Source: Scybalousia_A sp964639765 (GTDB lineage: Bacteria; Bacteroidota; Bacteroidia; Bacteroidales; P3). From it: a stretch of DNA of 53,223 nucleotides. The notes beneath the pieces were generated by a model. That model made no database searches. It saw only the letters and a program-made list of their open reading frames with translations, and had not been told where the DNA came from. Location of the stretch: contig CAZXEN010000013.1 in assembly GCA_964639765.1 (NCBI GenBank), positions 1 to 53,223 on the forward strand, written 5' to 3'. The position numbers and the translations under genes are program-made. Positions 8,608-16,278 of the stretch are shown here, piece after piece; within the stretch, counting starts at the first letter, position 1; each line of letters opens with the position of its first letter.

Positions 8608-8625
8608 ACCTATAATTATAGGTAT
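8606..8625. promoter_or_regulatory. 20-bp perfect palindrome at a start codon
   Basis: ATACCTATAATTATAGGTAT reads the same on both strands. Its left end overlaps the ATG (8607-8605) of the minus-strand gene. It could be an autoregulatory operator or an mRNA hairpin that hides the start. Confidence 0.55.
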
Positions 8626-8721
8626 AGCCGTATCAAAAAATATTCCAAATCAATATATCAAAGAAACAAAACCAGATAAAGACATAAAATTAGCTTTCTC
8701 AAAAAAAATCCTTTCTTATTA

Positions 8722-8751
8722 TTTCAGTATCAAAAAAAAATTGTAACTTTG
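8722..8751 (+). promoter_or_regulatory. Promoter for the zinc-ribbon protein gene
   Basis: TTTC (8722-8725), 18 bases, TAACTTTG (8744-8751). The -7 is perfect and the -33 has one mismatch. It lies about 50 bases before the ATG at 8803. Confidence 0.6.
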
Positions 8752-8802
8752 CAGGTTCAAATACAAGAGAATAAATTCATAAAAAATACATTCATTATTA
8801 TT

Positions 8803-9612
8803 ATGGCAAAAAAGGTAAAGAAAGAAGAAGAGATAAAGCCCGTATTTAGAAACGAAGATGCCGACGTTATAGTAGAAAATCGTTTAAAGGCTTTATATAA
8901 GTTGCAGAGAATAGAGTCTGAAATAGATAAAATACGTATTATAAGAGGGGAACTGCCTTTGCAGGTTCAGGATTTGGAAGATACTATCGCTGGTCTTACC
9001 ACAAGAATAAACAAACTTACTGAGCAGCAAAAAGAATACGAACTGGAGGTGGCAGGACACAAAAACGACATTATTGCTTACCAGGAAAGCATAAAGAAAT
9101 ACGAAGATCAGCAGGGTAAAGTAAAAAACAACAGAGAGTTTGAATCTCTTGCAAAGGAAATAGAATTCCAGAATTTGGAGATACAACTTTCCGAAAAGAA
9201 GATAAGAGAGGCAACAAGAAACATAGAGGCTTTAAAAGAAAGCATAGAGAAATATACTTTTGAATGCGAAGAGAAACAAAAGGATCTTGATGTCAAAAAA
9301 GCTGAGTTGGACGATATAATAAAAGATACTTCAGAAAAAGAAACCCTGTTGGTAAAACAGGCAGAGGAGGAAGAAAAGAATGTAGAGGAGAGATATCTTA
9401 CCGCTTTCAAGCGTATAAGACAAAATGCCAAGAACGGTTTGGCTGTTGTTACTGTAGACAGAGATGCTTGTGGAGGTTGTTTCAATAAGATTGCACACCA
9501 GAGACAAATGGAAATACAGATGCATAAAAAGATTATCGTTTGTGAATACTGCGGCAGAATACTTGTTGATGAAACTATAGTAACAGAAGTAGAAAAAGAA
9601 CTTAATTTATAA
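8803..9612 (+). CDS. C4 zinc-ribbon coiled-coil protein (zf-RING_7 / CT398 type)
   Basis: A 269-residue protein. Nearly all of residues 20-210 is a long charged coiled coil (heptad-like Leu/Ile with many Glu and Lys). The C-terminus is a zinc ribbon with CGGC (about 223-226) and CEYC (about 247-250). This is the layout of the CT398/CdsZ family, common in bacteria and proposed to bind nucleic acid or regulate flagellar or secretion factors; in Bacteroidota its role is unknown. An in-frame TTG at 8749 lies inside the promoter, so I start at the ATG at 8803 (MAKKVKKEEE). Confidence 0.85.
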   Translation: MAKKVKKEEEIKPVFRNEDADVIVENRLKALYKLQRIESEIDKIRIIRGELPLQVQDLEDTIAGLTTRINKLTEQQKEYELEVAGHKNDIIAYQESIKKYEDQQGKVKNNREFESLAKEIEFQNLEIQLSEKKIREATRNIEALKESIEKYTFECEEKQKDLDVKKAELDDIIKDTSEKETLLVKQAEEEEKNVEERYLTAFKRIRQNAKNGLAVVTVDRDACGGCFNKIAHQRQMEIQMHKKIIVCEYCGRILVDETIVTEVEKELNL

Positions 9613-9628
9613 TGGTTTTTTGAACGGA

Positions 9629-9669
9629 AAAGGACTTTGGAGTTTACAGACTGGGCTTTAAAGTCCTTT
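9629..9669 (+). other. Stem-loop between the zinc-ribbon gene and pyrC
   Basis: AAAGGACTTT (9629-9638) pairs with AAAGTCCTTT (9660-9669) across a 21-base loop. No U-run follows, so it is either a weak terminator or a processing site between the two genes. Confidence 0.5.
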
Positions 9670-9683
9670 AATATATATAAATA

Positions 9684-11018
9684 ATGTATACATATTTGAA
9701 GAATGCTGCCATAAGTTCCAAAAGCATAAAGGGATTTAAAGGAGCGAAGAAAAATATCCTTATTGAAGACGAACGTATATTGGAAGTCTGCAATGAGGAT
9801 ATTTCTTTACCGGAAGATTGCAAGGTTGTGGATTGTGAAGATCTGCTTGTCCTGCCCGGAGTGATAGACCCCCATGTCCATTTTCGTCAGCCTGGAGCAG
9901 AATACAAAGCAGACATGAATACAGAGAGTCTTGCTGCTTTGGCAGGTGGCGTTACTTCAGTGTTTGATATGCCAAACAATTCTCCTGCAATCGTAACTGA
10001 AGAACTTTTGCAGGAAAAATACTCTCTTTGTCAAGAAAACATGCACTGCAACTATTCTCTCTACTTTGGACTCACCAATAACAATATAGAACAGGCAATA
10101 AACCTGGAACAAGGTAGCGTTGCAGGGTTGAAACTCTTTCTTGGTTCTTCCACTGGCAATATGCTTGTGGATAAAAAGGAAAGTATTGAATATCTGTTCC
10201 GTAAGTCTCCTTTTGTAATCACAGCGCACTGCGAGGACGAACAGATAATCAGGGAAAATACTCAAAAATACGAGACTCTTTCTTCCTTGCCCTATAATAT
10301 ACATTCTTTAATCAGGACGGAAGAGGCTTGTTATCTAAGCAGCAGGTTTGCCGTTGATTTGGCCAAACGATACAATACACAGTTTCATCTTGCACATCTT
10401 ACCACAAAAAAAGAACTTTCTCTGCTTACTAATGATAAATTGGAAGACAAGCATATAACTTCTGAAGTCAGTCCTAACCATTTGTTCTTTTCTGAAGAAG
10501 ACTACAAAACTTTGGGAAATCTTATAAAATGTAATCCAGCCATCAAGACCTCAGAAGACAGGAAAGCACTCAGACAGGCTTTGAAGGAAGGATTTATAGA
10601 TATGGTTGCTACAGACCATGCTCCACATCTTTTGAGTGAGAAACAAAAAGATTATTTCTCAGCTCCTTCCGGCATACCGTCCATTCAGTTTTCTCTGTTG
10701 ATGATGCTTGAAATAGCCCAGGAAGAACAATGGGATTTGTCATTGATAGTGGAAAAAATGATGGAAAATCCTGCTTTGAGATTCAATATAAAAAAGCGTG
10801 GCTTCATAAAACCGGGATATTTTGCAGATCTTGTCTTTGTCAAGCTGGGCGAAAAGCAAACAGTAAGAAAAGAAAACATATTATCCAAATGTGCATTCTC
10901 GCCTTTGGAGAACCATTGTTTCAACAATTCTGTATATATGACCATGCTTAGTGGCAAAATTGTCTACAAAGACGGCAGGGTGGAAGAAAAAACAAAAGCA
11001 AACAAATTGGAATTATGA
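9684..11018 (+). CDS. pyrC: Dihydroorotase, class I
   Basis: A 444-residue cytoplasmic zinc amidohydrolase that cyclises carbamoyl-aspartate to dihydroorotate in pyrimidine synthesis. Metal ligands are visible: DPHVHFRQPG (His64, His66), the Lys that is carboxylated in GLKLFLGSSTGN (Lys150), His182, His238, and ATDHAPH with the catalytic Asp311. The length and the HFRQPG motif place it with the class I (PyrC-long/AllB-like) enzymes. Its stop overlaps the start of hslR by four bases (ATGA), so the two are coupled. Confidence 0.94.
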   Translation: MYTYLKNAAISSKSIKGFKGAKKNILIEDERILEVCNEDISLPEDCKVVDCEDLLVLPGVIDPHVHFRQPGAEYKADMNTESLAALAGGVTSVFDMPNNSPAIVTEELLQEKYSLCQENMHCNYSLYFGLTNNNIEQAINLEQGSVAGLKLFLGSSTGNMLVDKKESIEYLFRKSPFVITAHCEDEQIIRENTQKYETLSSLPYNIHSLIRTEEACYLSSRFAVDLAKRYNTQFHLAHLTTKKELSLLTNDKLEDKHITSEVSPNHLFFSEEDYKTLGNLIKCNPAIKTSEDRKALRQALKEGFIDMVATDHAPHLLSEKQKDYFSAPSGIPSIQFSLLMMLEIAQEEQWDLSLIVEKMMENPALRFNIKKRGFIKPGYFADLVFVKLGEKQTVRKENILSKCAFSPLENHCFNNSVYMTMLSGKIVYKDGRVEEKTKANKLEL

Positions 11019-11386
11019 GAATAGACAAATGGCTTTGGTGTGTAAGACTGTATAAGACAAGAACCATTGCGGCTGATGCCTGCAGTGCTGGGAAAGTTTC
11101 CCTGAACAATGCCTCCACAAAACCGTCAAAGGAAGTGAATATAGGTGATATTGTTGTGGTTAATCAAAATCCTATTCATAAGACGGTAAAGGTAGTAGGT
11201 CTGCTGAACAACCGTATTCCAGCCAAAGACGTTCCAAAATACTATGAGGACCTTACTCCTCAGGATGAATACGATAAGCAGGAAATGATGCGCATGATGT
11301 ATTACGAAAGACGAGATGCCCACACCGGCAGACCAACAAAAAGAGACCGCAGGGATATAGAAAGATTCAAGGAAAACAATTGGTAA
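11015..11386 (+). CDS. hslR: S4-domain RNA-binding protein, Hsp15 family
   Basis: A 123-residue basic protein. The S4 RNA-binding domain fills the N-terminal half: MRIDKWLWCVRLYKTRTIA (1-19), then CSAGKVSLNN and KPSKEVNIGDIV. The tail is rich in Arg and Lys. Hsp15 binds stalled 50S subunits that carry a nascent chain and helps recycle them. Its ATG overlaps the stop of pyrC, and the acyltransferase gene follows after 12 bases. Confidence 0.88.
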   Translation: MRIDKWLWCVRLYKTRTIAADACSAGKVSLNNASTKPSKEVNIGDIVVVNQNPIHKTVKVVGLLNNRIPAKDVPKYYEDLTPQDEYDKQEMMRMMYYERRDAHTGRPTKRDRRDIERFKENNW

Positions 11387-11398
11387 AAAGATATAATT

Positions 11399-11974
11399 AT
11401 GGAAAGTATTTTTTGTCATCAGACAGCGATTGTGGAAGATTTATCCAATATAGGCAAAGAAACAAAGATATGGCATTTCTCCCATATTATGAAAGGAGCA
11501 AAGATAGGCATGAAATGCAATATAGGACAGAATGTTTTTATTGCTCCGGAGGTGAAAATTGGCAATGACGTCAAGATACAGAACAATGTTTCTCTTTATA
11601 CAGGAGTGGAATGTGAAGATGACGTCTTTCTTGGGCCGTCCTGTGTTTTCACCAATGTGATAAATCCCCGTTCTTTTGTTGAAAGAAAAACAGAATATAA
11701 AAAGACTCTGGTAAAAAAAGGTGCTTCCATAGGAGCCAATGCAACAATAGTCTGCGGACATACAATAGGCAGATATGCTTTGATAGGTGCCGGCTCTCTT
11801 GTAAGAGAAGATGTGGAAGACTATGCCTGTGTCTGTGGCAATCCTGCAAGGAAAATAGGCTATGTAGGAGAATATGGACACAGACTGACTTTCAATTCAG
11901 AGAATATAGCCATAGAAAAAGAAAGCAATTTCAAATACCAGCTTACACAAGACGGAGTAAAAAGGATAGAATAA
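11399..11974 (+). CDS. Hexapeptide-repeat sugar N-acetyltransferase (WlbB/WbpD-like)
   Basis: A 191-residue left-handed beta-helix acyltransferase. The (I/V/L)GxxxxI repeat is clear (IGKETKIWHF, IGMKCNIGQN, IGNDVKIQNN). The C-terminus GNPARKIGYVGEYGHRL is typical of enzymes that acetylate the 3-amino group of UDP-2-acetamido-3-amino-glucuronate or dTDP-3-amino sugars for surface polysaccharides. The next gene encodes a WlbA/WbpB-like dehydrogenase of the same pathway, which supports the assignment. The aminotransferase step (WlbC/WbpE) is not in this window. Confidence 0.8.
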   Translation: MESIFCHQTAIVEDLSNIGKETKIWHFSHIMKGAKIGMKCNIGQNVFIAPEVKIGNDVKIQNNVSLYTGVECEDDVFLGPSCVFTNVINPRSFVERKTEYKKTLVKKGASIGANATIVCGHTIGRYALIGAGSLVREDVEDYACVCGNPARKIGYVGEYGHRLTFNSENIAIEKESNFKYQLTQDGVKRIE

Positions 11975-12009
11975 TACTTGTTTTTTTGCAGGTTTTGTTC
12001 TTCAATAAA

Positions 12010-12045
12010 AAAAACTTGATTTTTAGAAAAAAAAAGCAAGTTTTT
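12010..12045 (+). terminator. Stem-loop terminator after the acetyltransferase gene
   Basis: AAAAACTTG (12010-12018) pairs with CAAGTTTTT (12037-12045). It ends in a short T-run and is flanked by A-tracts. It is one module of an intergenic hairpin family also seen near 13451 and 33447. Confidence 0.5.
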
Positions 12046-12053
12046 GAGGTGTG

Positions 12054-12091
12054 AAGAGTTGATTTTTTAAACTAAAAACCAACTCTTTTTT
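12054..12091 (+). terminator. Second stem-loop terminator, same family
   Basis: AAGAGTTG (12054-12061) pairs with CAACTCTT (12080-12087), followed by T6. The A-rich flank lets it work in both directions. Confidence 0.55.
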
Positions 12092-12146
12092 GGGTCATAA
12101 AAACTGTTTTGTCGGACTTTGTTGATGCTATTTCTGATAAAGATTG

Positions 12147-12154
12147 TATCTTTG
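12147..12154 (+). promoter_or_regulatory. -7 element for the WlbA-like gene
   Basis: TATCTTTG lies 28 bases before the ATG at 12182. TTG at 12122-12124 is 22 bases upstream, longer than the usual spacing. Confidence 0.5.
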
Positions 12155-12181
12155 CAGACAAATATTCTTAATACGCTAAAT

Positions 12182-13147
12182 ATGAAAAACTTTGGAATAA
12201 TAGGAGTGGGAGGATATGTGGCTCCACGACATTTGAAAGCAATAAAGGATACAGGCAACAATCTTGTTTGTGCCTTGGACACTAATGACAGCGTTGGTAT
12301 TATGGATTCTTATTTTCCAATGTGCAGTTTTTATACAGAATATGAAAGATTTGACAGATATGTAGATAAAATATCCCGTACAGACAAGCGTTTGGATTAT
12401 CTTTCTGTTTGTTCACCCAATTATTTGCATGACTCTCATATCCGTTTTGGTTTAAGAAACAGCTGTGATGTGATTTGTGAGAAACCTGTTGTTTTGAATA
12501 CCTGGAATATAGATTCTTTGGAACTTATGGAAAAGGAAACAGGCAGAAAAGTCTATACGATATTTCAGCTTCGGTTGCATCCTGCGGTCAAGGAATGGAA
12601 AAGAAAAATAGACGCCTCTCCCAAAGATAAAGTTTTTGATGTTGATTTGACATATATAACTTCCCGCGGTCTTTGGTATTATACCTCATGGAAAGGAGAT
12701 ACTGCAAAAAGTGGGGGAGTGGCAACGAATATAGGAGTGCATTTTTATGATATGCTTGCATGGATTTTCGGCGATGTAAAAGAAAATATAGTTCATCTTG
12801 CTTCCCATGACAGAGTTGCAGGAATATTGTATTTTGAAAGGGCAAGGGTAAGATACTTTCTTTCTATCAATTATGATACCCTGCCTGAAGAAATAAAAAA
12901 GACAGGAAAGCGTACCTACAGGAAAATAGTCTGCGATGATGAAGAAGTGGAATTCTCTGATGGTTTTACAGAACTGCATACAGAAAGTTATAAACATATT
13001 CTTGATGGAGAAGGTTTTACATTGAAAGATGCAAGAAAATGCATAGAAATAGTAAGTTACATACGTACCGCAAAACCTATAGGATTAAAAGGTGATTATC
13101 ATCCTTTGGCATCTCTTCCTTTGACAAAGCATCCTTTTGAGCTGTGA
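12182..13147 (+). CDS. Gfo/Idh/MocA-family oxidoreductase (WlbA/WbpB-like)
   Basis: A 321-residue NAD(H)-dependent sugar dehydrogenase. The Rossmann motif is GIIGVGGYVAPRHLKAI (residues 4-20), followed by SVCSPNYLHDSH and the family motif CEKPVVLN, where Lys is catalytic. FQLRLHPAV matches the WlbA/WbpB subgroup, which oxidises the 3-position of UDP-GlcNAcA before amination. With the upstream N-acetyltransferase it forms two of the three steps to a 2,3-diacetamido sugar for LPS or capsule. I start at ATG 12182; an in-frame TTG at 12119 lies upstream of the -7 element and is rejected. Confidence 0.82.
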   Translation: MKNFGIIGVGGYVAPRHLKAIKDTGNNLVCALDTNDSVGIMDSYFPMCSFYTEYERFDRYVDKISRTDKRLDYLSVCSPNYLHDSHIRFGLRNSCDVICEKPVVLNTWNIDSLELMEKETGRKVYTIFQLRLHPAVKEWKRKIDASPKDKVFDVDLTYITSRGLWYYTSWKGDTAKSGGVATNIGVHFYDMLAWIFGDVKENIVHLASHDRVAGILYFERARVRYFLSINYDTLPEEIKKTGKRTYRKIVCDDEEVEFSDGFTELHTESYKHILDGEGFTLKDARKCIEIVSYIRTAKPIGLKGDYHPLASLPLTKHPFEL

Positions 13148-13228
13148 TTTGTCAGATAAAAAAAAGAATTGTTATTCAATTGTTTAAAATAAAAAAAGAT
13201 TAAAATATATATTTTTTTTCTTTAAAAA

Positions 13229-13260
13229 TTTGGTGAGAATAAAAAAAGGTTATAATTTTG
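13229..13260 (+). promoter_or_regulatory. Promoter for tRNA-Asp
   Basis: TTTG (13229-13232), 20 bases, TAATTTTG (13253-13260), about 33 bases before the tRNA. Confidence 0.65.
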
Positions 13261-13292
13261 CAAACGCAAATCGGAAATGATTGGGCAGTTTT

Positions 13293-13367
13293 GGTCTGGT
13301 AGTTCAGTTTGGTTAGAATACATGCCTGTCACGCATGGGGTCGCGAGTTCGAGTCTCGTCCAGACCG
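13293..13367 (+). tRNA. tRNA-Asp (anticodon GTC)
   Basis: The full cloverleaf can be drawn. The acceptor stem is GGTCTGG (13293-13299) with CCAGACC (13360-13366), the D-stem GTTC/GAAT, the anticodon stem CATGC/GCATG around loop CTGTCAC (anticodon GTC), and the T-stem GCGAG/CTCGT around TTCGAGT. The discriminator is G13367 and no CCA is encoded. It is a single-gene transcript with its own promoter and terminator. No integrase or repeated tRNA end is seen nearby. Confidence 0.96.
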
Positions 13368-13382
13368 CTAAAATAAGGGGAG

Positions 13383-13416
13383 AGTAAGGTACTAAGTTTA
13401 GTATCTTACTTTTTTT
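13383..13416 (+). terminator. Terminator of tRNA-Asp
   Basis: A near-perfect stem, AGTAAGGTACTAA with TTAGTATCTTACT (one G-T pair), is followed by seven T. Confidence 0.85.
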
Positions 13417-13450
13417 GTTCGTTTTCATACTGCAAAGTCTTGATTTCTGA

Positions 13451-13496
13451 GAAAAAAGTCTTGGTTTTTATTTCTAAAAATCAAGACTTTTTTTTT
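13451..13496. terminator. Bidirectional terminator between tRNA-Asp and thyA
   Basis: AAGTCTTGGTTTTTA and TAAAAATCAAGACTT form a 15-base stem, with an A-tract on the left and nine T on the right. On the minus strand it ends the thyA operon. It contains the same CTTGATTTTTAG word as the hairpins near 12010 and 33471. Confidence 0.75.
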
Positions 13497-13539
13497 CATA
13501 AGTTCTTGTTACCTGAAAAACAATAGGACAACACGTATT

Positions 13540-14334
13540 TTATACACTCACTTCTGCCTTGATATGCGGGTGAGACTGGTAATTTTCTATTTGAATATCT
13601 TCGTATTTAAAAGAAAAGATATCCTTCACATCAGGATTGAGTTTCAAAACAGGCAAAGGCAAAGGCTCTCTTGTAAGTTGCAGCTTTGCTTGTTCAAAAT
13701 GATTGTTGTAAAGATGTGCATCGCCAAAACTATGCACAAATTCTCCGCATTCCAATCCTGTCACCTGTGCCATCATGGCAAGAAGAATGCTATATGAAGC
13801 AATATTGAAAGGAACCCCAAGAAATATATCCGCACTTCTTTGATAAAGCTGCAGGGAGAGTCGTCCATTTGCAACATAGAACTGAAACAGGCAATGACAA
13901 GGAGGAAGTGCCATATCATCAATTTGAGCAACATTCCATGCAGAAACAATTAAACGTCTTGAATCGGGATTGGTTTTTATTTGATTGACCACATTGCTTA
14001 TCTGATCAACAAAACCTCCATCCTTCTTATCCCAATGACGCCATTGATAACCATAGATAGGTCCCAAACTTCCGTCTTCTCTTGCCCATTCGTCCCAGAT
14101 ACTTACCTTGTTATCGTGAAGGTATTTTACGTTTGTATCTCCATTCAGGAACCAAAGCAATTCATATATAATACTTCTCGTATGCAGCTTCTTTGTTGTC
14201 AAAAGAGGAAAACCGTCTTGCAGGTTAAACCTCATCTGATATCCAAATATGCTTCTTGTTCCTGTACCTGTTCTGTCGCCTTTGTCTGCTCCTGTCCTCA
14301 GAACTGTATCCAATAAATCCAAATACTGCCTCAT
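13540..14334 (-). CDS. thyA: Thymidylate synthase
   Basis: A 264-residue enzyme that methylates dUMP to dTMP with methylene-tetrahydrofolate. The nucleophile Cys146 is in LPPCHCLFQFYV, the numbering being that of the E. coli enzyme. RTGTGTRSIFGYQMRFNL, WRHWD, and QRSADIFLGVPFNIASY are conserved. The start overlaps the stop of the nitroreductase gene by four bases (ATGA). It is the last gene of the run DUF4301-purD-nitroreductase-thyA; no folA follows in this window. Confidence 0.97.
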   Translation of the reverse strand: MRQYLDLLDTVLRTGADKGDRTGTGTRSIFGYQMRFNLQDGFPLLTTKKLHTRSIIYELLWFLNGDTNVKYLHDNKVSIWDEWAREDGSLGPIYGYQWRHWDKKDGGFVDQISNVVNQIKTNPDSRRLIVSAWNVAQIDDMALPPCHCLFQFYVANGRLSLQLYQRSADIFLGVPFNIASYSILLAMMAQVTGLECGEFVHSFGDAHLYNNHFEQAKLQLTREPLPLPVLKLNPDVKDIFSFKYEDIQIENYQSHPHIKAEVSV

Positions 14335-14990
14335 ATTTTATATTTTTTACCACTTCCTGCTTCAAAGTGATATTTTACTATTCCTAAATCTATCTTTGTG
14401 TATATACCCAAGCCTTTTCGTTTAATCTCCACCTTGTCTCCGTTTAGAAATATTTTAAACTTCTGCTGATTAATTGCAGTTGGAGCAAGCAAAGCGGCCT
14501 TCACACCTTCCCTGAACCAATCAGGAGGATTTTTTACGCTGCAGACATCTTCGTATTCCTTGATTTTATGTCCCGAACCTTGCGTTACACCATACCCGAA
14601 ACAAATAACACATACAAGTTTTTCATCTTCCGCAATAGTAAAAGCCTCTGGTATTTTCTTAAATGTAAGAGCTACCCAACAACTGTTCAATTCCAATGTC
14701 TGCATAAGAAGAACGAGTCTTTCGCCGTAGTAACCTGTTCTTTCAGACAAATCATCTGCTTTCTTGCCAGCGCAGACTATATAATTGTTTACACCAGAAA
14801 ATTTCCCATAATGTGCAAGAGCAGATTGAAAAGCCTTGGGTTCGTTCAAAACAAGCTGAAAATGCAATCCGCCTTCTTCATTGCATCTTTCAACTTCTTC
14901 TTTCAAGATATCAATTTTCTCTTTCTCTATCGCTTTATCCAGATAAGCCCGTACGGAGTGTCTTTCCTTTATTGCTTCAATCAGTGTCAT
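14331..14990 (-). CDS. Nitroreductase-like flavoprotein (TM nitroreductase type)
   Basis: A 219-residue protein starting MTLIEAIKERHSVRAYLDK, the Arg-rich FMN-binding opening of nitroreductases. GYYGERLVLLMQTLELNSCWV (about 95-115) marks the group with a shortened internal repeat (PF14512-like). These are cytoplasmic FMN oxidoreductases of uncertain substrate. It lies 4 bases after purD and overlaps thyA, so it is part of a nucleotide-synthesis operon, though nothing in the sequence shows a role in that pathway. Confidence 0.82.
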   Translation of the reverse strand: MTLIEAIKERHSVRAYLDKAIEKEKIDILKEEVERCNEEGGLHFQLVLNEPKAFQSALAHYGKFSGVNNYIVCAGKKADDLSERTGYYGERLVLLMQTLELNSCWVALTFKKIPEAFTIAEDEKLVCVICFGYGVTQGSGHKIKEYEDVCSVKNPPDWFREGVKAALLAPTAINQQKFKIFLNGDKVEIKRKGLGIYTKIDLGIVKYHFEAGSGKKYKI

Positions 14991-14994
14991 AAAA

Positions 14995-16257
14995 TTATAA
15001 ATCTTTGCCTATATCCTTACGGAAATACATTTTGTCAAAATAAATTCTGGAAATATTGTCATAACACTTGGTCAATGCGTCCTGTATTGTATTTGCCAGA
15101 CAAGTAACAGCCAAAACTCTGCCGCCAGAAGTTAATATCTTGTCGTCTTCTCCTTGTTTTGTGCCTGCATGATAAAGAATTGCATCTTGACAATCAGCCA
15201 AACCTGTTATTTCTTTTCCTTTCTCGTAACTTTCAGGATAACCTCCTGAGCAAAGCATAACTGTTGTTGCAGTTTGAGGACTGATTTTTATCTCGTATCT
15301 ATCCAATTCTTCTTTGTCCAGAAGTTTGAATGCTTCAACAATGTCTGAATCAAATCTTGCAAAAACACTTTCGCTCTCAGGGTCTCCCATTCTTACATTG
15401 TATTCAATAACGTATGGATTGCCTCCTACATTCATAAGGCCAAAGAAAATAAATCCTTTGTATTTCATTCTTTCCTGCTGCAAGCCATAAATTGTAGGTT
15501 TTATTATTCTGTCCTCTACCCTTTCCATAAAAGCTTTATCGCAGAAAGGTACTGGAGATATACTTCCCATACCACCTGTATTCAAGCCTTTGTCTCCTTC
15601 TCCTACTTTTTTATAGTCTTTGGCTTCAGGCAAAAGAACATAATGTTTCCCATCTGTAAGCACGAATACGCTGCATTCTATCCCACTAAGGAATTCTTCA
15701 ATAACAACTTTGCTTGATGCTGTTCCAAATTTGGAATTCAAAAGCATATCGTCCAATTCTTTTTCTGCCTCTTCTATTGTGGAAAGAATAACAACACCTT
15801 TACCAGCTGCTAAACCATCTGCTTTAAGAACGTATGGAGGATTCAAAGTCTTAAGGAAAGCTTTTGCTTCTTTGATTGTTGCAGAAGTAAAAGTGTTATA
15901 CCGTGCTGTAGGAATATTATATTTTTTCATAAAATCCTTTGCAAAATCCTTGCTTCCTTCCAACTGGGCAGAAAGTTTATCGGGACCGACAACAGTAACC
16001 GCTGGATTATTCTTTAGAAAATAATCTGTTATTCCATCAACCAATGGCTGTTCTGGTCCTACCACAAGAATATCTATAGCTTCTTCCTTGCAGAACCGTG
16101 ATATTTCTTCAAAACCTTCAAGACTTATATTCTCTCCCCAAAGTTTCATGCCGGGATTCCCTGGAGATATATAAAGTTTTTCTGTTTGTTTGCTCTTCGC
16201 TATCACTCTCGCTAAGGCAGATTCTCTTCCACCGCTTCCTAATAATAAAATTTTCAT
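14995..16257 (-). CDS. purD: Phosphoribosylamine-glycine ligase (GARS)
   Basis: A 420-residue ATP-grasp enzyme that joins glycine to phosphoribosylamine, the second step of purine synthesis. Landmarks: MKILLLGSGGRESALA (1-16), VGPEQPLVDGI, the ATP-grasp segment PPYVLKADGLAAGKGVVI, NTGGMGSISPVP, and YNVRMGDPESES. Length is normal. It follows DUF4301 by 21 bases and precedes the nitroreductase by 4. Confidence 0.97.
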   Translation of the reverse strand: MKILLLGSGGRESALARVIAKSKQTEKLYISPGNPGMKLWGENISLEGFEEISRFCKEEAIDILVVGPEQPLVDGITDYFLKNNPAVTVVGPDKLSAQLEGSKDFAKDFMKKYNIPTARYNTFTSATIKEAKAFLKTLNPPYVLKADGLAAGKGVVILSTIEEAEKELDDMLLNSKFGTASSKVVIEEFLSGIECSVFVLTDGKHYVLLPEAKDYKKVGEGDKGLNTGGMGSISPVPFCDKAFMERVEDRIIKPTIYGLQQERMKYKGFIFFGLMNVGGNPYVIEYNVRMGDPESESVFARFDSDIVEAFKLLDKEELDRYEIKISPQTATTVMLCSGGYPESYEKGKEITGLADCQDAILYHAGTKQGEDDKILTSGGRVLAVTCLANTIQDALTKCYDNISRIYFDKMYFRKDIGKDL

Positions 16258-16278
16258 ATTATCGTGTGTTTTTGTATC

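Noticed and set aside
8749..8802. Longer zinc-ribbon protein starting at TTG 8749
   Set aside because: The TTG is the end of the -7 element TAACTTTG; the ATG at 8803 gives the usual family start.
12119..12181. Longer WlbA-like protein starting at TTG 12119
   Set aside because: The start lies upstream of the -7 element TATCTTTG, and the Rossmann motif begins right after the ATG at 12182.
13293..13367. tRNA-Asp as an integration site
   Set aside because: No integrase, no repeat of the tRNA 3' end, and ordinary housekeeping genes follow.
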